Assembly: GCA_003694905.1 (NCBI GenBank)
Contig: RFJM01000208.1
Location: forward strand, 1-15,926
Direction: 5' to 3'
DNA: 15,926 bases
Source: Caldilineae bacterium
GTDB taxonomy: Bacteria; Chloroflexota; Anaerolineae; J102
Part shown: positions 7,021 through 13,841 of the stretch, piece by piece
How the letters are laid out: the number at the start of each line of letters is the position of its first letter
Numbering within the stretch: position 1 is the first letter of the stretch
Notes under the pieces: generated by a model
Told to the model about the DNA's origin: nothing
The model's input: the letters and a program-made list of their open reading frames with translations, nothing else
Database searches by the model: none
Program-made: the position numbers and the translations under genes

Positions 7021-7827
7021 ATGACCGCTATCCGTTCGGTTCGCTGTCTGCCCTTCTTGCTACTGTTGCTTGCGCTGGTGCTGAGCCAATGTGCGGGTCC
7101 ACTTCCCTCTCCATCGATCACGCCCGCAGCGACCGCGAGCCCCACGCCCGAGCCACCTACGCCCGCGGCGACCGGCGACCCCTATGTGGCCAGGCGGCTG
7201 CGCATGGTCGAGGAGACCATGCGGCGCCGGGGCCTCAAGGACGAGCGCGTGCTGGCCGTCATGGCCAAGGTGCCGCGGCACGAGTTCGTGCTGCCTCGGT
7301 ATCTCGATCAGGCCTACGATGACCATCCTCTTCCCATCGGCTACGGACAGACCATTTCCCAGCCTTACATCGTGGCGTTGATGACCGAGTTGCTGCAACT
7401 GCAGCCCGGCGACAAGGTCCTGGAAATCGGCACGGGCTCGGGCTATCAGGCGGCGGTGTTGGCCGAGCTCGTCGGTGAGGTGTGGACCATCGAGATCATC
7501 CCCGAGCTTTCGCAGCAGGCCGCCGAACGATTTCGGCGGCTGGGGTATGACAAGATCCATACGCGAGTTGCCGACGGCTATTACGGATGGCCCGAGGAAG
7601 CACCCTTCGACGCCATCATCGTTACCGCTGCGCCCGACCATATCCCTCAGCCACTGGTGGATCAACTGGCCGACGGGGGGCGGCTGGTACTCCCGGTCGG
7701 TCCGCCCGGCGGGTATCAAACGCTATGGCAGCTGATCAAAGAGGGTGATGAGATCAAGGCCTTCAATCTGGGTGGGGTGCGGTTTGTGCCTATGGTCGGC
7801 GCGGGACAGCGAGGGAGCGCGCCGTGA
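7021..7827 (+). CDS. Exported protein-L-isoaspartate O-methyltransferase-like protein
   Basis: A 268-residue protein whose C-terminal ~215 residues match PCMT/PIMT, which transfers a methyl group from S-adenosylmethionine to isoaspartyl residues of damaged proteins. Family motifs: RVLAVMAKVPRHEFV (76-90), GYGQTISQPYIVALM (107-121, substrate loop) and the SAM-binding VLEIGTGSGYQAAVL (133-147). Before this lies an export signal: RSVRC, a hydrophobic run to residue 22, then LSQC with Cys24 as a lipobox-like site (Gln at -1 is atypical). A Pro/Thr/Ala linker (25-51) follows. GAGGG (7011-7015) precedes the ATG. An internal ATG at residue 62 would give a signal-less form, so dual localisation is possible. 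Its last 38 bases overlap the convergent gene on the other strand. The family assignment is firm; the cell location is inferred. Confidence 0.88.
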   Translation: MTAIRSVRCLPFLLLLLALVLSQCAGPLPSPSITPAATASPTPEPPTPAATGDPYVARRLRMVEETMRRRGLKDERVLAVMAKVPRHEFVLPRYLDQAYDDHPLPIGYGQTISQPYIVALMTELLQLQPGDKVLEIGTGSGYQAAVLAELVGEVWTIEIIPELSQQAAERFRRLGYDKIHTRVADGYYGWPEEAPFDAIIVTAAPDHIPQPLVDQLADGGRLVLPVGPPGGYQTLWQLIKEGDEIKAFNLGGVRFVPMVGAGQRGSAP

Positions 7828-10276
7828 GAGAGGGCGCCGACCGGACCACCAGCCAGGCCAGGCCGTAGCACAGGAAACCTGCCACCAGAACGCGCGTGAA
7901 ACCCCATTGCAGGGCCAGAAGCGCGGCCAGCACCGAAGCCGCGACCGACGCGAAGCCATTAACCCCCCAGGCCCAGGGGATGAGATGCGCGGCGCTCATA
8001 CGCAGGCCGGCCAAACCCAGCGGGAAGGGCATACCCATCAGCAGGCCCGGTGGCGCCAGCCACAGAAAGGTGATGGCCAGCCGAAGCATAAGGGGCAGGC
8101 CGAGGGTCCGGTCGATAAGCCTACCCGTTGCCAGACTGTAGGCTGCCAGAACGACCAGCAGCAGGCTCAGCGCGCGATGGGTAGAGAAGCGCGGCGCCGC
8201 CAGACTGCCCAGGCCCGTCCATAGTAGCAATGCCGCCAGAACCACGGCTACCGCCAGGGTGGGATGTCCGAGATAAAGGATGAAGCGCTGGATGAGGGGG
8301 ATCTCGATCAGCAGGAAGCCCAGGCCCAGAGCCGCGAAGTAGGTGAGTGCCAGTGCTCGCGAGGGCGGCGAGGCCTCTCCGTCCGCTTGCCGCGCGGGTA
8401 GCCGCCCAATCAGTACCGGCACAAAGACAAGAAGCGACGACACCAGCATGGTAAGCACCAGCAGCGCCACCAGGACAAGGATACCGCTGCCACCGAAGGG
8501 CTGCCAGGTCTGCCCCAGCGTGCGCAGGATCACCGGGGTCTGGCGCCACTTGAAGAAATGGTAGAAGAAGGGATGATCATCACGCGGCGGGGAAATTTCG
8601 AAGGGAAAGGAGCGCAGGTAGTCGCGGCGGTCGGGCGCGGAGATGAGGGCGCCGAAGACGTCTTCGTAGTATGGTTCGGGCAGGATGTTGTAGCGGTTGA
8701 TCTCATCGGGCCGCAGGCCGGGAGCCAGGACCAGGTCGAAGCGGAGATCCGCGCTGAGGTGGCGGATGATCGCCAGTTCGGCATCTGTCCAGGGCGTGAG
8801 TTTCACGAAGAAGGTGGCGATCTGAACACCGCGCCAGACGACAATGTGGTCTGACGGGGCCGAGATACCCATGCTCTCCAGCGCGGCCAGGACCAGGCTC
8901 AGGCCGCGAGCGCTTTCGCTGGGAGGGGTTTGCAGCCAGCGACTCATGACCAGGATGCCGTCGGGACTCAGGTGGGCAAGGTATTGCACCAGTGCTTCCA
9001 CCGTCAGGTCGTAGGTTTCTCCCAGGCTGTAGGCGCCGGATGTGACGGGCCGGAAGGGGCGCGTCAGAGCCAGGTGTACGACGGCGTAGCGTTGGCGGTC
9101 GCGGGGTAGATAGCTTCGGGGCGACTCGGTGATGGTAACGACGTCCGGCTGAGCGTAGGGCGAAGCGCGCCCCAGGAGCCGGTCCAGCACACGCACGGAC
9201 TGAGCGTCGGGTTCGATGGCCACCACGGGACGCTGCCCGGCTTTCCCGCCCAGAGCCTGCCAGATGGCCAGTCCCCCGCGTGGTTCCAGAACCAGGGCCG
9301 GACCTTGGGGGCGCAGCTGGTAGGCCGCGACTTCGGGCAGGTAGTCCAGGAAGCGCCAGTCGTCGGTGTGGTCCACATCGATAACCGGACTCAGGTCATC
9401 GCCGTCTGCCAGCAGCCCCAGCTGGGGTGGGAGTGGACCCCGGTACTGAAAGCTGAGGCCCGGAAGGGAGCGGACGCCGCTGCTACGGATGACGGTGGTT
9501 CGCACTCTGGGGCCGTCTCGCTGGGCGACGACGACGGCATCGGGGTAGTGCAGGGCCTGGGGCAGACCCTTGTAGGGGGAGAGGCGAACTTGCAAGAAGG
9601 CGGGTGGCGCCAGTGCCATCCCCACCAGGAGCAGCGCGGCCGGGAGAAGCAGGAAGTGGGGGTTCTGCCGGGGTGATGTGGTCTCAAATGCTGCCAGCGC
9701 GGCCAGACAGGCTGCCGCCGCGGCGATGAAGATGCTGCCCGGCAGCTGGAATAGGGAAATGGCAAGGGGTGTGACCAGGGCACCGGCCGCCGAACCCAGT
9801 AGATTGGCAGCGTAGACGCGGTTCACGGGCAGGCTGTTTGTGCTCAGAGCCAGCCCTATGGCGAGTCCGCTACAGAAGAAGGGGAGGACCAGAGCCAGGT
9901 AGTAGAGCAGGAGCAACCAGAGTTGCCGGCTGTCCCAGGCAATGGCGTATGAGTCGAAGGGCAGCAGGTTGACGGTGGCGTAGCTGACCACCAGGGCGGC
10001 GGCAAAGGCCAGAGAGAGGGCGCCGAGGTATCGCGATAGACGCGATGTCGCGTGCGTGGCCGCCGCCTGGCCCGGCCTCAGACTGATGAATACTCCGCTG
10101 ACACCGTATCCCAGCAATGCGACATTGACCGCCAGAAAAGCAAAGTGGTAGAACTGGGTGATGGCGAAAAGACGGGTGAGCACGATCTCCCAGCTCAGGG
10201 TAGCGGCCGAGAGGATGAAAATGGTGGCGTACAGCCGCACGTAAGAAGTGGACGCACACCGGGACAGGGCCTTCAT
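7790..10276 (-). CDS. Membrane-embedded spermidine-synthase-like protein with degenerate active site
   Basis: An 828-residue protein in three parts. Residues 15-230 hold about seven hydrophobic segments. Residues 230-575 form a soluble domain like spermidine/spermine synthases, including SPYKGLPQAL (233-242), AYSLGETYDLTVEAL (415-429), DGILVMSRWLQTPPSES (439-455) and RDDHPFFYHFFKW (565-577). Residues 597-815 contain about eight more membrane segments. This layout is that of the large integral-membrane 'spermidine synthase' proteins of bacteria. The SAM-type loop, normally GGGDG, reads LEPRGGLA (330-337), and the region where the catalytic aspartate normally falls reads HLALTRP (401-407). Aminopropyl transfer is therefore doubtful. 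A -35/-10 pair six bases before the ATG suggests a leaderless mRNA, consistent with no Shine-Dalgarno sequence. The 3' end overlaps the convergent methyltransferase gene by 38 bases. Confidence 0.82.
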   Translation of the reverse strand: MKALSRCASTSYVRLYATIFILSAATLSWEIVLTRLFAITQFYHFAFLAVNVALLGYGVSGVFISLRPGQAAATHATSRLSRYLGALSLAFAAALVVSYATVNLLPFDSYAIAWDSRQLWLLLLYYLALVLPFFCSGLAIGLALSTNSLPVNRVYAANLLGSAAGALVTPLAISLFQLPGSIFIAAAAACLAALAAFETTSPRQNPHFLLLPAALLLVGMALAPPAFLQVRLSPYKGLPQALHYPDAVVVAQRDGPRVRTTVIRSSGVRSLPGLSFQYRGPLPPQLGLLADGDDLSPVIDVDHTDDWRFLDYLPEVAAYQLRPQGPALVLEPRGGLAIWQALGGKAGQRPVVAIEPDAQSVRVLDRLLGRASPYAQPDVVTITESPRSYLPRDRQRYAVVHLALTRPFRPVTSGAYSLGETYDLTVEALVQYLAHLSPDGILVMSRWLQTPPSESARGLSLVLAALESMGISAPSDHIVVWRGVQIATFFVKLTPWTDAELAIIRHLSADLRFDLVLAPGLRPDEINRYNILPEPYYEDVFGALISAPDRRDYLRSFPFEISPPRDDHPFFYHFFKWRQTPVILRTLGQTWQPFGGSGILVLVALLVLTMLVSSLLVFVPVLIGRLPARQADGEASPPSRALALTYFAALGLGFLLIEIPLIQRFILYLGHPTLAVAVVLAALLLWTGLGSLAAPRFSTHRALSLLLVVLAAYSLATGRLIDRTLGLPLMLRLAITFLWLAPPGLLMGMPFPLGLAGLRMSAAHLIPWAWGVNGFASVAASVLAALLALQWGFTRVLVAGFLCYGLAWLVVRSAPSLTARSLAVPRRP

Positions 10277-10282
10277 AGTTCG

Positions 10283-10311
10283 ATTTTCGACCAGGCCCAG
10301 GCTCTTGTCAA
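10283..10311 (-). promoter_or_regulatory. Promoter giving a probable leaderless mRNA
   Basis: On the minus strand a perfect -35 TTGACA (10306-10311) and, after a 17-base spacer, GAAAAT (10283-10288; four of six matches) stand upstream of the gene starting at 10276. Only six bases separate the -10 box from the ATG, so transcription would begin at or next to the start codon. The gene lacks a Shine-Dalgarno sequence, in agreement. Confidence 0.6.
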
Positions 10312-10593
10312 GGGTGCGCGACTTTGGGGCCCGTTGCCGAAATACATCCGAGGCGGCACAGTGGTTGAGGTCGAGGTTGAGGTTCAGTCAAAGACGGTGG
10401 CGGCGGCGGGGTCTCAGAGATGAGGGGCGATGCCGCCTGGTCGCATCTCAGTGCCGGGCGCAGCTTTCACTCGTCGCCCCTTCTGTGCGAAAATGGCCGC
10501 CATGATTGCCCATGCCTTCCCAATTCGGCTGCAGAGACCGCATCGGTCACGGCTATCCCTGTACCAGTCTAGGCGGGCAGAGCGGAGGTCGGC
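10312..10593. other. Divergent intergenic region, remainder
   Basis: Between the promoter of the minus-strand membrane protein and the EamA-type gene. I see no gene; frames crossing it are low-complexity and lack coding character. A plus-strand promoter for the transporter must lie here but no convincing -35/-10 pair was found; TTTCAC near 10465 followed by AAAAT near 10491 is only a weak candidate. GGAGG at 10584-10588 is the transporter's ribosome binding site. Confidence 0.4.
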
Positions 10594-11508
10594 TTGAGTT
10601 CACGCGCACGCGGCATCTTGCTTGTCATCCTCGCCACCGGGTGCTGGTCGACGGCCGGCATCTGGACGACTCAGATCATCAACGGCAGCGGCATCTCGGC
10701 CGTAGCGCTGGCCTTCTGGCGCGATCTCGTCACTTTCCTCATTCTTTGGGCGGCCATTGCATTGTTTGCGCCCAGGTACTTGCGCGTGCGCCGTCGCGAC
10801 CTGCCCTATCTTGCCGCCATGGGCGCGTTTGGCCTGGGTGCCCTACACGCTACCTGGAACCTATCGGTCATGTTGAACGGTGTGTCCATCGCCACGGTGT
10901 TGCAATACAACGCGCCCATATTCGTCACCGTGCTGGCGCGAGTGTGGTGGCGAGAATCCATCACCTGGCAGAAGGCCGTTGCCATCGGCCTGGCTCTCGG
11001 GGGGACCCTGCTCATCGCCAGTCCATGGGCGCTGAGCGGTGTTCGCGTCACGGTGGCGGGTGTGATGGTCGGGCTGGCCTGTGCCCTGGCGACGAGCATC
11101 TACAATCTATTGGGCAAGCGTCTTTCGCGTGACTACAGCCCCTGGAGTATCGTCCTGTACGTGTTTGGCTTCGGTGCGCTGGGCTTGTTGCCCCTGTCTC
11201 TGTTAGGCCCTGTCCCCCGACACCTCACCCCGACCGTGCTCCCTGCCTTCCTGGGCTTCATCCTGGTCCCTACCGTGGGTGGTTTTGGGTTCTACACCCG
11301 AGGCCTGCAGGACCTCCAGGCCAGCGTGGCTTCTATCCTGGCCACAACCGAGGTGCCGCTTGCGGCGTTTCTCTCCTTTGTGCTTCTGGGGGAGCGACTC
11401 GGTGGCTGGCAGATCGCGGGGGCCTTGATGGTGGTGGCAGGGGTACTGCTGGTTTCTGCCTCCGGCCGGGAGCCCGGCCGCGTGCGGGTAGGCCGCGCTC
11501 CGTCCTGA
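10594..11508 (+). CDS. DMT-superfamily (EamA-type) membrane transporter
   Basis: A 304-residue inner-membrane protein with ten hydrophobic segments arranged as two EamA repeats. The first repeat starts with GILLVILATGCWSTAGIW (7-24), including the Gly-x-x-W-S-x pattern of the family; the second starts around residue 150 (MVGLACALATSIYNLLGKRL). It ends with the classic GERLGGWQIAGALMVVAGVL segment and a short basic tail. EamA proteins move metabolites such as amino acids out of or across the membrane by proton antiport; the substrate cannot be read here. The start codon is TTG at 10594, chosen because GGAGG (10584-10588) lies five bases before it and the protein then begins with the expected short cytoplasmic N-terminus. 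It is transcribed alone, divergent from the spermidine-synthase-like gene. Confidence 0.88.
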   Translation: MSSRARGILLVILATGCWSTAGIWTTQIINGSGISAVALAFWRDLVTFLILWAAIALFAPRYLRVRRRDLPYLAAMGAFGLGALHATWNLSVMLNGVSIATVLQYNAPIFVTVLARVWWRESITWQKAVAIGLALGGTLLIASPWALSGVRVTVAGVMVGLACALATSIYNLLGKRLSRDYSPWSIVLYVFGFGALGLLPLSLLGPVPRHLTPTVLPAFLGFILVPTVGGFGFYTRGLQDLQASVASILATTEVPLAAFLSFVLLGERLGGWQIAGALMVVAGVLLVSASGREPGRVRVGRAPS

Positions 11509-11640
11509 ACCAGGTCCGGCCGGCGGCACGGTCTATGGCCCTACTACTCTTCGGGGTCGCGCTTCGGCTCCTGCGTAGATGCACGACGGCTCTGCGCTCC
11601 GCGCCCGCTGTCCCAGGCCGTCCACCTGCAGGCGAATCCG

Positions 11641-11772
11641 TCATTTGCCCACCATGCCCCCCAGCACCGCCTGGTTCAGCAAGAGCAGTTCCCCTGTCTT
11701 GAGGCGCTGATGGTATGCATCAGGTCGCCTGAGGATGAAACGCGCCTTCCCCAGCGAGCTGGTATTCGACAT
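11641..11772 (-). CDS. Doubtful 43-residue small protein
   Basis: A short frame from ATG 11772 to the stop at 11641. The peptide starts MSNTSSLGKARFILRRPDAY and ends LLLLNQAVLGGMVGK. Third codon positions are mostly G or C, like the real genes here, while the in-frame region upstream of this ATG is not, which gives slight support. There is no good ribosome binding site. It could be a small protein or a fragment of a decayed gene. No family recognised. Confidence 0.2.
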   Translation of the reverse strand: MSNTSSLGKARFILRRPDAYHQRLKTGELLLLNQAVLGGMVGK

Positions 11773-11795
11773 TTGTGTGGCTTTCGCGGTATAAT
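11766..11795 (+). promoter_or_regulatory. Candidate promoter upstream of the small secreted peptide gene
   Basis: TATAAT (11790-11795) is a perfect -10 box and TCGACA (11766-11771; five of six) lies 18 bases before it. Transcription would start near 11802, placing the three 11-bp repeats (11847-11879) and a long leader (about 245 bases) before the peptide gene at 12047. A second, activator-type -10 candidate, TAAGAT (11897-11902), lies after the repeats. Confidence 0.45.
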
Positions 11796-11846
11796 GATGC
11801 TCCAGTGACAGGAGCTGCCAGCTTTGTGAGAGAGATACGGCGGAGT

Positions 11847-11879
11847 CGATAGAGATGTGATAGAACAATGATAGATCAC
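11847..11879 (+). repeat. Three direct repeats at exactly 11-bp spacing
   Basis: CGATAGAGATG, TGATAGAACAA and TGATAGATCAC follow each other without gaps. The core (C/T)GATAGA begins at 11847, 11858 and 11869. Helix-phased heptamer direct repeats at 11-bp spacing are the classic binding pattern of SARP-type activators and similar regulators (family knowledge). The last repeat overlaps the place where a -35 box would stand relative to TAAGAT at 11897-11902, which would suit an activator-dependent promoter. TTGTGAGAGA (11824-11833), just upstream, occurs again in front of the NB-ARC gene. Confidence 0.55.
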
Positions 11880-12046
11880 GAAAGTTTGGTGTAGTGTAAG
11901 ATAGGGGCAGATTCAGCTGGCTTGCCAGACCGCCTGGTGAGCACCGAGTCATAGCCATTCCGGTTAACTGGAGCCATCAGAAGACTGATCTGAGGTGGGG
12001 CCCCCCTCTAGTTGACCGACATCAATAACAATCGGAGGATGCCTCA
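11880..12046 (+). other. Long leader region before the secreted peptide gene
   Basis: No gene seen. It contains a small hairpin ATCAG-aaga-CTGAT (11976-11989) followed at once by a GC palindrome around GGGGCCCC (11992-12008), and the strong ribosome binding site GGAGG (12034-12038). Such paired hairpins before a short gene could attenuate transcription or stabilise the message, but no known riboswitch is recognised. Confidence 0.3.
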
Positions 12047-12223
12047 ATGAAACGCCTTCTCAATCGTGTCCAGGTTGCTCTGATCGCTGTCGTTCTGTCC
12101 ATGATGCTGGTGGCGCCCGTTGCCCAGGCTGCTGCTGAGAATTTCTCGTCCGGCCATCTGGCAGGCTCCGGCTGGGACACCCCGCTGGGCGTCGAATGCG
12201 ACGACGGCATCTGCGGAATCTGA
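12047..12223 (+). CDS. Small Sec-exported peptide with two cysteines
   Basis: A 58-residue product with GGAGG (12034-12038) eight bases before the ATG. Residues 1-7 are basic (MKRLLNR), 8-25 hydrophobic (VQVALIAVVLSMMLVAPV), then AQA-A, a textbook signal-peptidase I site, so cleavage after residue 28 would release a 30-residue peptide. The mature part starts AAENFSSGHLAGSG and ends WDTPLGVECDDGICGI. It is acidic and has two cysteines four residues apart near the C-terminus (C51, C56), suitable for a small disulfide ring. I recognise no family. No peptide-modifying enzyme or dedicated protease is encoded nearby. Its neighbours are the TPR/NB-ARC regulator operon, whose end lies 398 bases downstream in convergent orientation. 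A signalling peptide, a small toxin or an envelope peptide are all possible. That it is a translated, exported peptide is well supported; the role is unknown. Confidence 0.72.
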   Translation: MKRLLNRVQVALIAVVLSMMLVAPVAQAAAENFSSGHLAGSGWDTPLGVECDDGICGI

Positions 12224-12268
12224 TTCGAAGCCGGCTCTTGAGAACCCGATGAACTAGCAACGCGGAGG

Positions 12269-12315
12269 GCAGAGCGCGTCCCTCAGGGCCGAGAGGGGAC
12301 GCATCAGGGCTCTGC
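12269..12315 (+). terminator. Stem-loop downstream of the small peptide gene
   Basis: A two-step stem. The outer pair is GCAGAGC (12269-12275) with GCTCTGC (12309-12315). The inner pair is GCGTCCCTC (12276-12284) with GAGGGGACGC (12293-12302), with one bulged G. Together they give about 16 base pairs around an 8-base loop. It begins 45 bases after the peptide stop codon. There is no U tract, so it may be a 3'-end stabiliser or a non-canonical terminator. Confidence 0.45.
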
Positions 12316-12620
12316 GTCCGACGTGAATAGATAGGCCATGCGACCGCCGGCCGGGTGGCTGGTCCGGTCGAGGCGCATGGATGGCGCGACACCCCGACAG
12401 TCCCCTGCGGGTGTCTGCGCGTCCTGGAGGGGTCGGGGAGCGAAAATGCGGTGCAGCCGAGGCAGGGCGAGTCTGCGGCTGCGATGCCGGAGAAGTTTGC
12501 CCATCACCGGCCCCAGCGTTGCCGTCTGCCCCGTGATGGGCTCGTCCCGCACCTTCCTTTTTCAGCAGCCAAGAAAGGCTGTCCGCTCTGTGCGAGGGGC
12601 CGCCGCCAGACCTTCACCCC
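12316..12620. other. Convergent intergenic region
   Basis: No gene recognised. Frames on both strands give basic, low-complexity translations typical of non-coding GC-rich DNA. A stem GAGGGG (12594-12599) / CCCCTC (12617-12622) overlaps the stop codon of the TPR gene and could help end its transcript, but again without a U tract. Confidence 0.4.
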
Positions 12621-13841
12621 TCACCGCTCTTGTTCTACGACCGCCGTCTCTTCAGTTCCCTCCAACATCTTCAGACACTCGTCTAGTTCCTGGCGAAAAA
12701 AATCCTGGGAACGGGGGTCCTGGATCTCTTCCAGCAGCGATTCGGCTTCCTTGAGAAGGGGACGGGCACTTTCTTTGTGGTCCTGCGAGAGATAGGCGAT
12801 CGCCAGGCCCAGCAGGGCGTTTTCCAGCAGCACGGGGTTGTCAAGCTGCCTCCACAGGGTGACACTGCGGACATAGCTGGTGACCGCCTCGTTCCAGCGT
12901 TTGAGATGGCGATAGGCCATGCCGATGTTGTTGCAGACCTTCGCCTCATTCATGATGTCCTGGGTTTCGCGGAAGATAGGCTCGGCCTGCCGGTAACAGT
13001 CGAGCGCCTTCTCCGGTTCCTCGAGGGTCAGGTAGAGATTTCCCAGGTTCATCAGGCTGATGGCCTTGTTGACCGGGTCGCCGATGTCGTCGAACAGCGA
13101 GATGGCCTGCTTGAGATGGTGCTCGCTTTCTTCCATCTGCTCCAGGTGGCGTAGAGCCATGCCCAGATTTGCATGGCCCCAGGCCATTTCGCGCAGGGCA
13201 CGCTTTTTCTCGGAGAGCTCCAGGGAGCGGCGGAAATAACCGGCTGCCTCGGCCCACTCGCGGCGATCGTGACAGAGACTGCCGCGCACGAGATAGCAAT
13301 AGGCCCGTTCGGTATCGTCCGGTGCCAACAGGCTTTCGGCCTCTTCCACCCGGGCCAGCGCGAGATCGAAACGCCGTTTCTGTCTGGCAACGATGGCAAG
13401 ACGATTGAGCGTTCGCGCCTGCCCGTGGGTCTCATCCAGCTGCTTGAACAGCTCCAGCGCCTGTTCGTACTGCTTTTCGGCATCGTCGAATCGCCGCATC
13501 AGCTGATAGAGTAACCCCAGGTGAAAGCGCAGTTCCGCTTCGGTCCTCCTGTCGCCCGCCTGCTGGCTGAAGTGAAGTCCTTCCAACAGATAGGTGTGCC
13601 ACTCCTGCCGGTGGCCGCTCTGTTCCATCTTGGGCGCCAGAGCCAATAGGAGACGTCGGGTAAGGGGCCAGCTCGATGCCAGGTTGAGGGAGAAAGCCAG
13701 AGCCTGGAGCGCAAGCTCCTGATCGGTCAAAGGTGGCGTGCGGACGTTGTTCGTCTGCAGGCGTTGCAGTGCGTATTCGACGTTGTTCTTGACGTAGTCG
13801 TTGAAAAGGGCGGTGGGATCGAAGGTCATCGTTATTGCCAT
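12621..13841 (-). CDS. Tetratricopeptide-repeat protein, C-terminal partner of the NB-ARC regulator
   Basis: A 406-residue soluble protein made mostly of TPR units (about seven, residues ~95-370). Visible repeats include AELRFHLGLLYQLMRRFDDA, ANLGMALRHLEQMEESEHHL, SLMNLGNLYLTLEEPEKALD and VCNNIGMAYRHLKRWNEAVT, each with the W/L-G-Y-A-P type spacing of the TPR. The first ~90 residues are helical and lack clear repeats. The start ATG (13841) lies inside the last codons of the NB-ARC gene: the two overlap by ten bases (ATGGCAATAA), and AGGTGG (13846-13851) provides the ribosome binding site. In many STAND regulators the NB-ARC and TPR parts form one chain; here they are separate and should be made in near-equal amounts. 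The TPR array is the likely ligand sensor or protein-docking part. Confidence 0.85.
   Translation of the reverse strand: MAITMTFDPTALFNDYVKNNVEYALQRLQTNNVRTPPLTDQELALQALAFSLNLASSWPLTRRLLLALAPKMEQSGHRQEWHTYLLEGLHFSQQAGDRRTEAELRFHLGLLYQLMRRFDDAEKQYEQALELFKQLDETHGQARTLNRLAIVARQKRRFDLALARVEEAESLLAPDDTERAYCYLVRGSLCHDRREWAEAAGYFRRSLELSEKKRALREMAWGHANLGMALRHLEQMEESEHHLKQAISLFDDIGDPVNKAISLMNLGNLYLTLEEPEKALDCYRQAEPIFRETQDIMNEAKVCNNIGMAYRHLKRWNEAVTSYVRSVTLWRQLDNPVLLENALLGLAIAYLSQDHKESARPLLKEAESLLEEIQDPRSQDFFRQELDECLKMLEGTEETAVVEQER

Noticed and set aside
10506..11132. 208-codon plus-strand frame overlapping the EamA transporter
   Set aside because: It is a frame-shifted reading of the transporter gene, with His/Arg/Gly-rich sequence and no hydrophobic pattern, while the TTG-started frame has ten membrane segments and a good ribosome binding site.
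11773..11958. Minus-strand frame covering the 11-bp repeats as part of a longer protein
   Set aside because: Composition is unlike the surrounding genes, it runs through the repeats and the promoter-like TATAAT, and it has no ribosome binding site.
12304..12795. Plus- and minus-strand frames between the peptide gene and the TPR gene
   Set aside because: Low-complexity basic translations; the plus-strand ones run antisense into the well-supported TPR gene.
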